From a virus: a stretch of 39,338 bases of DNA. The stretch lies in IMG/VR virus record IMGVR_UViG_3300010157_000009, positions 1-39,338 of that record; one strand, given 5' to 3'. The notes under the pieces were generated by a model that made no database searches, had not been told where the DNA came from, and was given only the letters and a program-made list of their open reading frames with translations. The position numbers and the translations under genes are program-made. Shown here in pieces: positions 15,870-21,326 of this stretch. How positions within the stretch are numbered: position 1 is the first letter of the stretch; every line of letters starts with the position of its first letter.

Positions 15870-15885
15870 ACTGACAAGCTGTCTG

Positions 15886-15917
15886 GCTTCCCCCCGAAAG
15901 GGGAGAGGCTAGGAAGC
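15886..15917 (+). other. Intergenic hairpin after the VWA-like gene
   Basis: TCCCC (15889-15893) and GGGGA (15900-15904) form a stem around CCGAAA. GCTTCC (15886-15891) can alternatively pair with GGAAGC (15912-15917). There is no U tract, so mRNA processing, stability or attenuation is more likely than termination. Confidence 0.5.
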
Positions 15918-15957
15918 TGATCAGACAATCAGCGCAAACAATAAACACAAACAAACT

Positions 15958-16161
15958 ATGAGAACACTCAAATCCTACGAAGTACATTGCAGAATGCCGA
16001 TAAGCATTGAAGCTAGAAACGCTGGCGCAACTGGACGCACTCATTGGTGGGCGTTAGTGGGCTACTTTATTGCCTATAGTAAACATCATGCATGCGCCAA
16101 GGCTCGCAAAATGGCGATTTGTCCCGCGCATGCCGACAAGCTCAAAGCTTATACCCGCTAA
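15958..16161 (+). CDS. Small basic protein of unknown function, 67 aa
   Basis: The protein is unrecognised. It is strongly basic and His-rich (SKHHACAKARKMAICPAHAD), with two cysteines near the end and a possible short hydrophobic stretch (WWALVGYFIAY) in the middle. The ATG follows CAAACAATAAACACAAACAAACT, the A/C-rich leader typical of this block, which supports it as a real gene. It lies between two hairpin-bearing spacers. Small basic proteins in early blocks are often host-takeover factors, but no function can be read from this sequence. Confidence 0.6.
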   Translation: MRTLKSYEVHCRMPISIEARNAGATGRTHWWALVGYFIAYSKHHACAKARKMAICPAHADKLKAYTR

Positions 16162-16184
16162 ACATACAAACACACACAAACCCA

Positions 16185-16466
16185 ATGAACCACACACCTA
16201 ACTTCGTTTCAATTGTAGTCAGCTACGTCCCTGCTTCAGCCTGCAAAGGCTCGCGCATCAAGTTGACTATGTCCCTTACAGGCAAGAGCAGGTTCCTGCC
16301 TTACGACCACGCTTTTAACTCTTGCGAAGAGGCTGCCTTGGGCTACTTCAGAGAAGCGGGCGCATGGCCCGTTGGCAGGACAAGCCTACCCAAGGGAAAT
16401 GATGCTGCTCTGCTGTTCCTCTTCAGTTCCATGGATGCCTTGCAGGCTGCAATGTCTAAACGCTAG
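16185..16466 (+). CDS. Unknown small protein, 93 aa
   Basis: The chosen ATG at 16185 directly follows the leader ACAAACACACACAAACCCA; an upstream ATG at 16092 overlaps the previous gene and lacks such a leader. The protein begins MNHTPNFVSIVVSYVPASA and continues KGSRIKLTMSLTGKSRFLPY, suggesting a small alpha/beta fold. The second half (SCEEAALGYFREAGAWPVGR) looks helical. I do not recognise a family. It is part of the plus-strand block of small genes and is followed by a strong hairpin. Confidence 0.65.
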   Translation: MNHTPNFVSIVVSYVPASACKGSRIKLTMSLTGKSRFLPYDHAFNSCEEAALGYFREAGAWPVGRTSLPKGNDAALLFLFSSMDALQAAMSKR

Positions 16467-16478
16467 GCTGTTCCCATG

Positions 16479-16504
16479 CTGCTTCCTCTACGGAGAGGGA
16501 GCAG
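16479..16504 (+). other. Strong intergenic hairpin
   Basis: CTGCTTCCTCT (16479-16489) and AGAGGGAGCAG (16494-16504) form an 11-bp stem with one wobble around ACGG. No U tract follows. It lies between the stop at 16466 and the ATG at 16542, the same position as hairpins in the other spacers of this block. Confidence 0.6.
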
Positions 16505-16541
16505 AAGGGAGCAATTACGCTCCGACAAACAAACCAAAAAC

Positions 16542-16733
16542 ATGAAAGCAAAACTAACACTAGAACAAATCTGCAAGAGCCTTTCCCTGTGGCTTAAATA
16601 CATAGACATAGACGGTCTAAACACGCGCCGCGCCTTCCGTTCCATGCCATACGAAGAAAGGCTAGACATAGCTCAAACGCTTTATTGGTACGAAGGTGAT
16701 GATACGTTCGGGGAAGCAGAGCAGAGAAACTAA
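16542..16733 (+). CDS. Unknown small protein, 63 aa
   Basis: The ATG at 16542 follows CGACAAACAAACCAAAAAC, matching the block's leader pattern; the longer frame starting at 16476 would translate the hairpin. The protein (MKAKLTLEQICKSLSLWLKY, then SMPYEERLDIAQTLYWYEGD) is predicted to be helical, with a charged C-terminal tail. No family is recognised. It sits 24 nt before the small membrane protein gene. Confidence 0.6.
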   Translation: MKAKLTLEQICKSLSLWLKYIDIDGLNTRRAFRSMPYEERLDIAQTLYWYEGDDTFGEAEQRN

Positions 16734-16757
16734 ACTAAGACAAATAATCCCAAGACA

Positions 16758-16928
16758 ATGAAACTAATTCTAATCATCCTAATTAGCATGGGAATGTTCA
16801 TGCTTGACGCAATGATCTTGCGTTTCACTCAACTTTCTGGCATAGAATTAATCTCAATTCTTGGCTGTTTTATCGCATCCGTTGCGGTGTGGGTGACAGC
16901 CATGAACGCTTACATAAACAAAAAATAA
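16758..16928 (+). CDS. Small membrane protein, 56 aa
   Basis: This short frame begins MKLILIILISMGMFMLDAMI and has a second hydrophobic run (LISILGCFIASVAVWVTAM) before a basic end (YINKK). Two transmembrane helices with a short Arg-containing link are predicted, so the protein is probably in the inner membrane. The ATG follows ACTAAGACAAATAATCCCAA, the same kind of A/C-rich leader as its neighbours, and the next gene starts 3 nt after its stop. Roles such as superinfection exclusion or host takeover are possible but unproven. Confidence 0.65.
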   Translation: MKLILIILISMGMFMLDAMILRFTQLSGIELISILGCFIASVAVWVTAMNAYINKK

Positions 16929-16930
16929 AT

Positions 16931-17269
16931 ATGATCACTATTGAATTACAGGAACCAAAAACCGAATCGGAAGTGGGTATGCTTGGCATGCTTTCGCGCA
17001 AGCATGGAAAGTTTGAAATGGGCGACCTAATTACCACAAGGAATGTTGCCGAAAAGTTTGAGCATCCTTTCATCATCCTTTGTCTTACTCGTCACCTACT
17101 TGGCGACTGGGGAGACTTAGACGAAGAGGATAAGGAGCAGAATGAAATTGCCCTTTTGAACGAAGACCGTCTTTTCTCGGCTTACCTCGATAGGCTTGGG
17201 CGTAAGGTGTACGTCATCACCGAACGTGGAAGGGATGTTACTATCATTCTTGAACCTGACGAATACTAG
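16931..17269 (+). CDS. Conserved single-domain phage/plasmid protein, 112 aa
   Basis: The start is the ATG at 16931, 3 nt after the membrane-protein stop. From about residue 50 the sequence (CLTRHLLGDWGDLDEEDKEQ, then NEIALLNEDRLFSAYL, then VYVITERGRDVTIILEPDEY) matches a widespread family in mobile elements with RHxxGDWGDL, RxxSAY and LxPxEY signatures. Many database entries call it a type I restriction subunit M, but it has no methyltransferase motifs and that name should not be used as a function. Family membership is secure; the function is unknown. Confidence 0.75.
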   Translation: MITIELQEPKTESEVGMLGMLSRKHGKFEMGDLITTRNVAEKFEHPFIILCLTRHLLGDWGDLDEEDKEQNEIALLNEDRLFSAYLDRLGRKVYVITERGRDVTIILEPDEY

Positions 17270-17284
17270 GGCTTGTCTCGCTGT

Positions 17285-17329
17285 CAGCCCCTTGTCTTAA
17301 AGCAGGGGGCTGCAAGCGGAATAAACCGC
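17285..17329 (+). other. Two intergenic hairpins
   Basis: CAGCCCC (17285-17291) pairs with GGGGCTG (17306-17312). A second small stem, GCGG/CCGC, lies at 17316-17329. The first loop contains a TGTCTTAA motif. As in other spacers of this block, the hairpin comes before an A/C-rich leader and the next start, with no U tract. Confidence 0.5.
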
Positions 17330-17348
17330 AACCAACCAAAAACAAAAC

Positions 17349-17645
17349 GTGAACAAACCCAATAACAATACCAAAGCAAAACTTGATCAGGTCTTAATTG
17401 AAATTAACAAGGCCACAAACTCGCCAGAGTTTCCGTGGACAACCTCGGAGGGAAAGGCCATTCCCAATAAGGGAAATTTCCATTCCGAATACATTCCAGA
17501 CAAAGGCTACGCCATTCACCGTTTTGGCGAAGTGACTAGCGAAGGGGTTCAAATCCTTGAACCCATTTTTAGTGGACAAATGCCGATTCGCGCAACGGTC
17601 AACGCCGCACAAGCATTCCTTAACGGTTTGAGTTTCCAAAAGTAG
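17349..17645 (+). CDS. Unknown protein with GTG start, 98 aa
   Basis: The frame starts at GTG (17349) after AACCAACCAAAAACAAAAC and reads MNKPNNNTKAKLDQVLIEIN. The start context is almost the same as that of the GTG-started gene at 22922. The protein has a helical start, a central segment rich in Pro and Gly (EFPWTTSEGKAIPNKGNFH) and a C-terminal helix (ATVNAAQAFLNGLSF). I do not recognise a family. It is the last gene of the plus-strand block and is followed by a 19-bp direct repeat and a terminator. Confidence 0.65.
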   Translation: MNKPNNNTKAKLDQVLIEINKATNSPEFPWTTSEGKAIPNKGNFHSEYIPDKGYAIHRFGEVTSEGVQILEPIFSGQMPIRATVNAAQAFLNGLSFQK

Positions 17646-17680
17646 ACAGACGCCAGCACAGAAGTAGACAGACGCCAGCA
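17640..17680 (+). repeat. Tandem 19-bp direct repeat
   Basis: AAGTAGACAGACGCCAGCA occurs at 17640-17658 and again at 17662-17680, with a 3-nt gap. The first copy contains the stop codon of the 98-aa gene. It lies just before the terminator. The origin may be a local duplication. Confidence 0.9.
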
Positions 17681-17688
17681 AACAAAAG

Positions 17689-17722
17689 ACCCACCCTGAC
17701 ACGAATCGGGGTGGGTTTTTTT
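17689..17722 (+). terminator. Intrinsic terminator of the plus-strand block
   Basis: ACCCACCC (17689-17696) pairs with GGGTGGGT (17709-17716) around a 12-nt loop, and the plus strand continues with a run of T to 17722. This is a textbook Rho-independent terminator after the last plus gene. On the minus strand the tail is only CTTTTGTT, so it may be weakly bidirectional and also end the replication transcript arriving from 17752. Confidence 0.9.
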
Positions 17723-17751
17723 GTGTCTTAATTTTTGATTGTTAAAAATTT

Positions 17752-17958
17752 TTAATTGTCCTGCCTCCAGGCTTCAATGATTTGCTGTCTGATGTTGTCT
17801 GGGCAACCAAACAACCTGACTTCTCGCCAGTCTTGAGACGGATGCTTCTCTCCAACATACGTTGGACTAACGGCCCCCTTTCCATCTCTTGTAATCACTA
17901 GCGTTTTGCTTCGATCAATTCGCGCATCGTATCCGTTCTTTTTGTAGATGATTTTCAT
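17752..17958 (-). CDS. Small unknown protein, last gene of the replication block, 68 aa
   Basis: The protein (MKIIYKKNGYDARIDRSKTL, then VITRDGKGAVSPTYVGEKHP) looks like a small beta-rich fold with a helical end (NIRQQIIEAWRQDN). The family is not recognised. It begins 2 nt after the stop of the HTH protein gene, so the two are co-transcribed, and it faces the plus-strand terminator. It may be a DNA-associated accessory, judged only by position. Confidence 0.6.
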   Translation of the reverse strand: MKIIYKKNGYDARIDRSKTLVITRDGKGAVSPTYVGEKHPSQDWREVRLFGCPDNIRQQIIEAWRQDN

Positions 17959-17960
17959 TC

Positions 17961-18527
17961 TTAAATGTCTATAACTTTTTGCTGTTCTTCTGTTTCACCC
18001 ATGGCTTCCAAAAACTGTCTTTGAATGTCTGACGGATGAAAGTGGAAACTGTTTACTTGAATGTCTGGCATCTTAACGGCCTCCATTTGTCCCAAGGCTT
18101 CGATGCTTTTTGCAAGAGCAAGCGTTGCATCTCTGGCGTTCATCTCTGGAATCAACTCGGCTACTTTATCGGCGGACAATTCAGCTACGTTCTGAAGCTT
18201 CTTTCGGATGTTCACTTTGAACATAGCGTTGGCAAACTGCGTATCCGTGTCCAACGCCCGTAACTTTACGTCACCCACTACTGTCTTGCTGATGTTCAGT
18301 TTTTCCGCAATTGCGGTGATAGTGTTGCCCGCACAGTAAAGATCTAGGATTTGTTTGCGTTGTTCTTCCGAAACAGACGCCCAATCTCCCCTTCCATTAA
18401 TCTTTTCAATGTGCCCACAACCTTCAACATGATCCTCAATCCTGACTCCAGACAAGCCAGCAAGTTGTCTGGCTCGCGTTTCAGCAGATTTATACTTCTT
18501 TGGTTTTGGTTGTTTTTTGTCACTCAT
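17961..18527 (-). CDS. HTH protein, possible small terminase or regulator, 188 aa
   Basis: The ATG at 18527 is 2 nt after the DnaB C-half stop; a TTG two codons earlier would overlap that stop. Residues about 50-90 (SEEQRKQILDLYCAGNTITA, then IAEKLNISKTVVGDVKLRAL) form a clear helix-turn-helix. The N-terminus is basic (KKQPKPKKYKSAETRARQLA). The rest is helical (VAELSADKVAELIPEMNARD). Small terminase subunits often have an N-terminal HTH followed by an oligomerisation helix, and no other candidate lies near the large subunit. A transcription regulator is the alternative. Confidence 0.55.
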   Translation of the reverse strand: MSDKKQPKPKKYKSAETRARQLAGLSGVRIEDHVEGCGHIEKINGRGDWASVSEEQRKQILDLYCAGNTITAIAEKLNISKTVVGDVKLRALDTDTQFANAMFKVNIRKKLQNVAELSADKVAELIPEMNARDATLALAKSIEALGQMEAVKMPDIQVNSFHFHPSDIQRQFLEAMGETEEQQKVIDI

Positions 18528-18529
18528 AA

Positions 18530-19120
18530 TCAATTTAAAAACGACGCGGTTCTTCCGTTAAATCGTAGCGAAGTCTGTACGCCACAAGGGCCGTTGCGCT
18601 GATAGGGTATCACGATTGTCCTGTTCTCGGAATTCTCTTTTCCTTCTTCCATTTTGATTGCGACAATCGCAGTTGCATCCTGTTGGATTGCTCGACTCTC
18701 ACGCGCCTTTCCCTGCTCATTAAGCTGGGTAATGCTGATGACTAGACAGTTCAACTCAAGCCCCAGCAAACGAAGGGAGCGGCTCACCTCGGCCACCTCG
18801 CGTTCCCGTGTACCTTCGCGTCCAAGATCGCAGCGAACTAGCTGTAGATAGTCTACAAACAAAAGGGAAAGCCCCGTCTGACTCTTTGCCATGGCTCTGG
18901 CAGTGGCGCAGATACTTGCAATGTCGTACAGGTCGTCCCTTACTACGAGTTTACTCTGGCTCAACTTGGTCAACGCCTTCTGCACTCCCCGCATCTCCGA
19001 TTCCGTCTTTACCCCTTCGCTTAGGCTTCTTAACGAGACGCTTCCGATCTTTGCTACCAGCCTGTCTATGATCTGACTTGCTGGCATCTCTAGCGACACT
19101 ATCAATATTCCTTTTTCCAT
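18530..19120 (-). CDS. DnaB-like replicative helicase, C-terminal half, 196 aa
   Basis: Starting at ATG 19120 the protein reads MEKGILIVSLEMPASQIIDR, aligning with the strand after the Walker A helix of DnaB (xxVxIFSLEMPxEQIxxR). Walker B is LLFVDYLQL (residues 86-94), followed by EVSRSLRLLGLELN, ITQLNEQG, ESRAIQQDA (141-149) and the Arg-finger region YQRNGPCG (173-180). It ends normally for DnaB. It has no Walker A. The missing part, including the N-terminal domain and Walker A, is encoded at 21323-21973. The two would together make about 412 residues, near normal DnaB size. A longer frame reaches 19234, but its extra residues do not resemble DnaB. Confidence 0.88.
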   Translation of the reverse strand: MEKGILIVSLEMPASQIIDRLVAKIGSVSLRSLSEGVKTESEMRGVQKALTKLSQSKLVVRDDLYDIASICATARAMAKSQTGLSLLFVDYLQLVRCDLGREGTREREVAEVSRSLRLLGLELNCLVISITQLNEQGKARESRAIQQDATAIVAIKMEEGKENSENRTIVIPYQRNGPCGVQTSLRFNGRTASFLN

Positions 19121-19352
19121 TGTTTTTTGTAAATGTCTGACTGTTATGTGTTTTCTGTCCCTGCCACTTGGTAATGTACAGGGTAACCTCAATTTGATCC
19201 GAACTCTGGTTCTCGGGAAGCAGGGCCATATCATCTAGTATAGCCCTGCACCCTGCTTCACTCCCATAAACTATTACCTCTTGAGTAATCTTAGGACGGG
19301 GCAATCGAAGAGAATCATCAATGACCTCCGTCCTTCTTAGCAAAACCTTCAT
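18951..19352 (-). CDS. Possible protein overlapping the DnaB C-half start, 133 aa or shorter
   Basis: The ATG at 19352 overlaps the exonuclease stop by 4 bases, like every other junction in this operon, which supports it. The first 75 residues (MKVLLRRTEVIDDSLRLPRP, then EVIVYGSEAGCRAILDDMAL) look like a small alpha/beta fold. The remainder lies in another frame over DnaB C-half for 170 bp and is low-complexity and basic. Just before the DnaB start the frame contains A-AAA-AAC, a canonical -1 slippery heptamer; a -1 shift ends it at a TGA about six codons later. The real product may be about 85 aa. Not recognised. Confidence 0.45.
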   Translation of the reverse strand: MKVLLRRTEVIDDSLRLPRPKITQEVIVYGSEAGCRAILDDMALLPENQSSDQIEVTLYITKWQGQKTHNSQTFTKNNGKRNIDSVARDASKSDHRQAGSKDRKRLVKKPKRRGKDGIGDAGSAEGVDQVEPE

Positions 19353-20113
19353 GCGAATCTACTCATCAATACTCGCGTCAACGGAGGCTCGGGCCAATGG
19401 TTCTGCTCAACACAATCAAGGTACTGCTCAAGACCTTCGTCAATTCTGGCGTTCGCCTTCTCGATTGCTTCTCCAGACAGCAGCACCCATTGGGCAAAGT
19501 GTGGCTCCTCGGTATCTACAACCAAGAACCAGAAGTCGCATTGCGTACCAATAATTTCCATCAACCCACGTTGATACCATGCGGCTTGCATGTCGTAGTT
19601 GAATGACCAAAACTTTTGGTCAAACTTGTTGAAGTCAGATGTTGTCTTAAGATCTACAATACACGGCTTCCCGTTGAACTCTCCAATAATGTCTGGTCTG
19701 CCCTTGCAGAGAACTCCTGACCTGCTCCAATACATCGAGCTTTCAACGTGTTGAATCTTGCAGGAAGCCAGTAAGTTTCTGGACTTGGAAACAGCACCGT
19801 TGATCCTGCGCTCCTCATCAACTGTGATGATCTCTTTGCCCACATTTTCTTCACAGAAAATCTGCCACTCTTCCTTGCCCGCCTTAGTTCGTTTGTCAAC
19901 CTCTGGCCCAATGGCATAGTCAACGCGCCCTTCGATGGCAGCACTATGGATCAGCGTGCCAAGGATCATTTCACGGGACGGCTTCCACTCTTTGGTTTTC
20001 TTGAACTTGTAGTAAGCGGGAGCGACAAGGAAGTTGTCAAACTCATGCTTGCTAAGTCCTTCTGCTGCTCGATAAACGTGCATGGGCACATCTTGAATCA
20101 TGTATGGTTTCAT
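19349..20113 (-). CDS. PD-(D/E)XK exonuclease, RecE/RecB-like, 254 aa
   Basis: The nuclease motifs appear in order: GTLIHSAAIEG (52-62), KGRPDIIG with Asp at 141, IVDLKTT with Asp154 and Lys156, and the QAAWYQRG motif (176-183) typical of the RecB/RecE family. The length fits phage-type exonuclease VIII-like proteins that resect double-stranded ends for recombination-dependent replication. No partner annealase (RecT or Erf type) is recognised; the OB-fold protein at 23363 may provide the ssDNA partner. It overlaps both neighbours by 4 bases and lies between the DnaB halves. Confidence 0.85.
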   Translation of the reverse strand: MKPYMIQDVPMHVYRAAEGLSKHEFDNFLVAPAYYKFKKTKEWKPSREMILGTLIHSAAIEGRVDYAIGPEVDKRTKAGKEEWQIFCEENVGKEIITVDEERRINGAVSKSRNLLASCKIQHVESSMYWSRSGVLCKGRPDIIGEFNGKPCIVDLKTTSDFNKFDQKFWSFNYDMQAAWYQRGLMEIIGTQCDFWFLVVDTEEPHFAQWVLLSGEAIEKANARIDEGLEQYLDCVEQNHWPEPPLTRVLMSRFA

Positions 20114-20454
20114 ATTTTTGCTTCTGTTATTTTTGTTTCCAATTTTTTGGCGACACTAAGTACACCTCTTCTAAAATCCTCGTCAATAAAACAAGCTGCT
20201 TTTTCCAAATAATACGCAAGCTCCTCAAACGCAGATTTGTACATTGCTCTTTCAAGCTTTGCCTTGTCTAGTTGACGTTCAGTTTCAGCAAGCAAAATCT
20301 CGATGGCAGCAAATGCTGCTGCTTCAGGCATACTGTCGTTTAGTCGCTGCAACTCCTCCAACCTGTCAGCGGCGGCTCGCATCTCCCTTACGGGCGCGTA
20401 ATCTGGCATCGCGGCTAGCTCGCGCAGTGATTCGATTATCTGTTGTGTAGTCAT
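20110..20454 (-). CDS. Helical protein of unknown function, 114 aa
   Basis: The ATG at 20454 overlaps the upstream stop in an ATGA junction, so it is preferred over the ATG at 20469. The protein is almost entirely helical and coiled-coil-like: MTTQQIIESLRELAAMPDYA, then VREMRAAADRLEELQRLNDS and AIEILLAETERQLDKAKLER. Such short coiled coils are common accessory proteins in phage replication operons. The family is not recognised. The 3' end overlaps the exonuclease start by 4 bases. Confidence 0.65.
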   Translation of the reverse strand: MTTQQIIESLRELAAMPDYAPVREMRAAADRLEELQRLNDSMPEAAAFAAIEILLAETERQLDKAKLERAMYKSAFEELAYYLEKAACFIDEDFRRGVLSVAKKLETKITEAKI

Positions 20455-20816
20455 TTTGCCTCCTCCCATTTGTCCAACGTCCGCAGAAACGCCTCTGCGC
20501 GTTGGCGCGCTGTGGCATCTAGTAAATCGACGGCTTCCGCCCTGTAACCAATAGTTGGCAACAAGATTTTGCCCAATTCATGCACAAAATCATACCTAGC
20601 ACCGTAACTCTTGGCCCATAACTGTGTCTCCGCCTCATGCATGGAGTTGAGGTCGTTGCAGTAGTCTGGTATTGGCGTATGCACGTCAAAGGTAACTTTC
20701 ATCCCTTTGTGTGTGCCCACCAATTTTTTGTGCAACCAACCGTTTGATGCAATCCGCGTAATGTCTGCCCACCCGCACGCCTCCGCTATCGCTACGTTAA
20801 TTTGTTCGTTGGTCAT
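20451..20816 (-). CDS. Phage ABA-sandwich domain protein, 121 aa
   Basis: The sequence IPDYCNDLNSMHEAETQLWA followed later by LDATARQRAEAFLRTLDKWE matches the conserved core of the small ABA-sandwich proteins (Phage_ABA_S, PF18066) widespread in phages and prophages. The N-terminus (MTNEQINVAIAEACGW) is also family-like. Its molecular role is unknown, though members often sit in early or replication regions. It overlaps the previous and next genes by 4 bases each. Length is normal. Confidence 0.8.
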   Translation of the reverse strand: MTNEQINVAIAEACGWADITRIASNGWLHKKLVGTHKGMKVTFDVHTPIPDYCNDLNSMHEAETQLWAKSYGARYDFVHELGKILLPTIGYRAEAVDLLDATARQRAEAFLRTLDKWEEAK

Positions 20817-21010
20817 TCTCGCTCCTCCTGCACATCAATGGTGACTCCGAAATGTTCTTCCATTGATCCACGAACACTTTCAAGAATTCGTTCGATTTCT
20901 CGCAATCTGGCATGGGCGCGGTCTGCACTGAGAGCCAACTTAGCATTAAGAACGTCAAGACGTTCAATTTGCACCATCAAAGCGCGTTCGTTAGCAGTTA
21001 ATGTTTCCAT
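20813..21010 (-). CDS. Small coiled-coil protein, 65 aa
   Basis: From the ATG at 21010 the protein reads METLTANERALMVQIERLDV and then LNAKLALSADRAHARLREIE, a single long coiled coil with heptad leucines, ending in HFGVTIDVQEERE. An upstream ATG at 21043 would add 11 residues inside the preceding gene; either start is possible. The stop overlaps the next start by 4 bases. It may oligomerise with the helical protein at 20110. No family is recognised. Confidence 0.6.
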   Translation of the reverse strand: METLTANERALMVQIERLDVLNAKLALSADRAHARLREIERILESVRGSMEEHFGVTIDVQEERE

Positions 21011-21326
21011 GTTCAGGATTGATTTCAAAGCCAACGCATCCAACCACTACTCCAATGTTGTTTCGAAGAAGTTTTGCGGGTGAAACTAAGTCCCTGCGAG
21101 ATGGAAAATATTGTCTTACCATCGAAGGGACAACATACACCGTATTTTTAGTCTTTGGAGGGAGTCCGCTAATCCCGTGGGCAATGGTTTCCATGACGGG
21201 AATTCCGTTGATTTCTCCAGACTGGATGATCTGGAAGTTGACTCTGGCAATTTCGCCAGACGGCATGATTGGGGCATGACCCGCAATGTTTATGGTATGT
21301 GGAGTTAGGTTTACGATTTTTGTCAT
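20991..21326 (-). CDS. NLTPH-family conserved phage protein, 111 aa
   Basis: The protein begins MTKIVNLTPHTINIAGHAPI, then PSGEIARVNFQ, then GISGLPPKTKNTVYVVPSMV and RRDLVSPA. This is the pattern of a conserved phage and mobile-element family with an N-terminal NLTPHxI motif and a later YVVSxxV and RxDxxxP. No function is established. Its ATG overlaps the DnaB N-half stop by 4 bases, so the broken end of dnaB is tightly joined to this gene. Confidence 0.75.
   Translation of the reverse strand: MTKIVNLTPHTINIAGHAPIMPSGEIARVNFQIIQSGEINGIPVMETIAHGISGLPPKTKNTVYVVPSMVRQYFPSRRDLVSPAKLLRNNIGVVVGCVGFEINPEHGNINC

Noticed and set aside
16931-17269. Annotation as a type I restriction subunit M
   Set aside because: Common in databases for this family, but no methyltransferase motif is present and the protein is only 112 aa.
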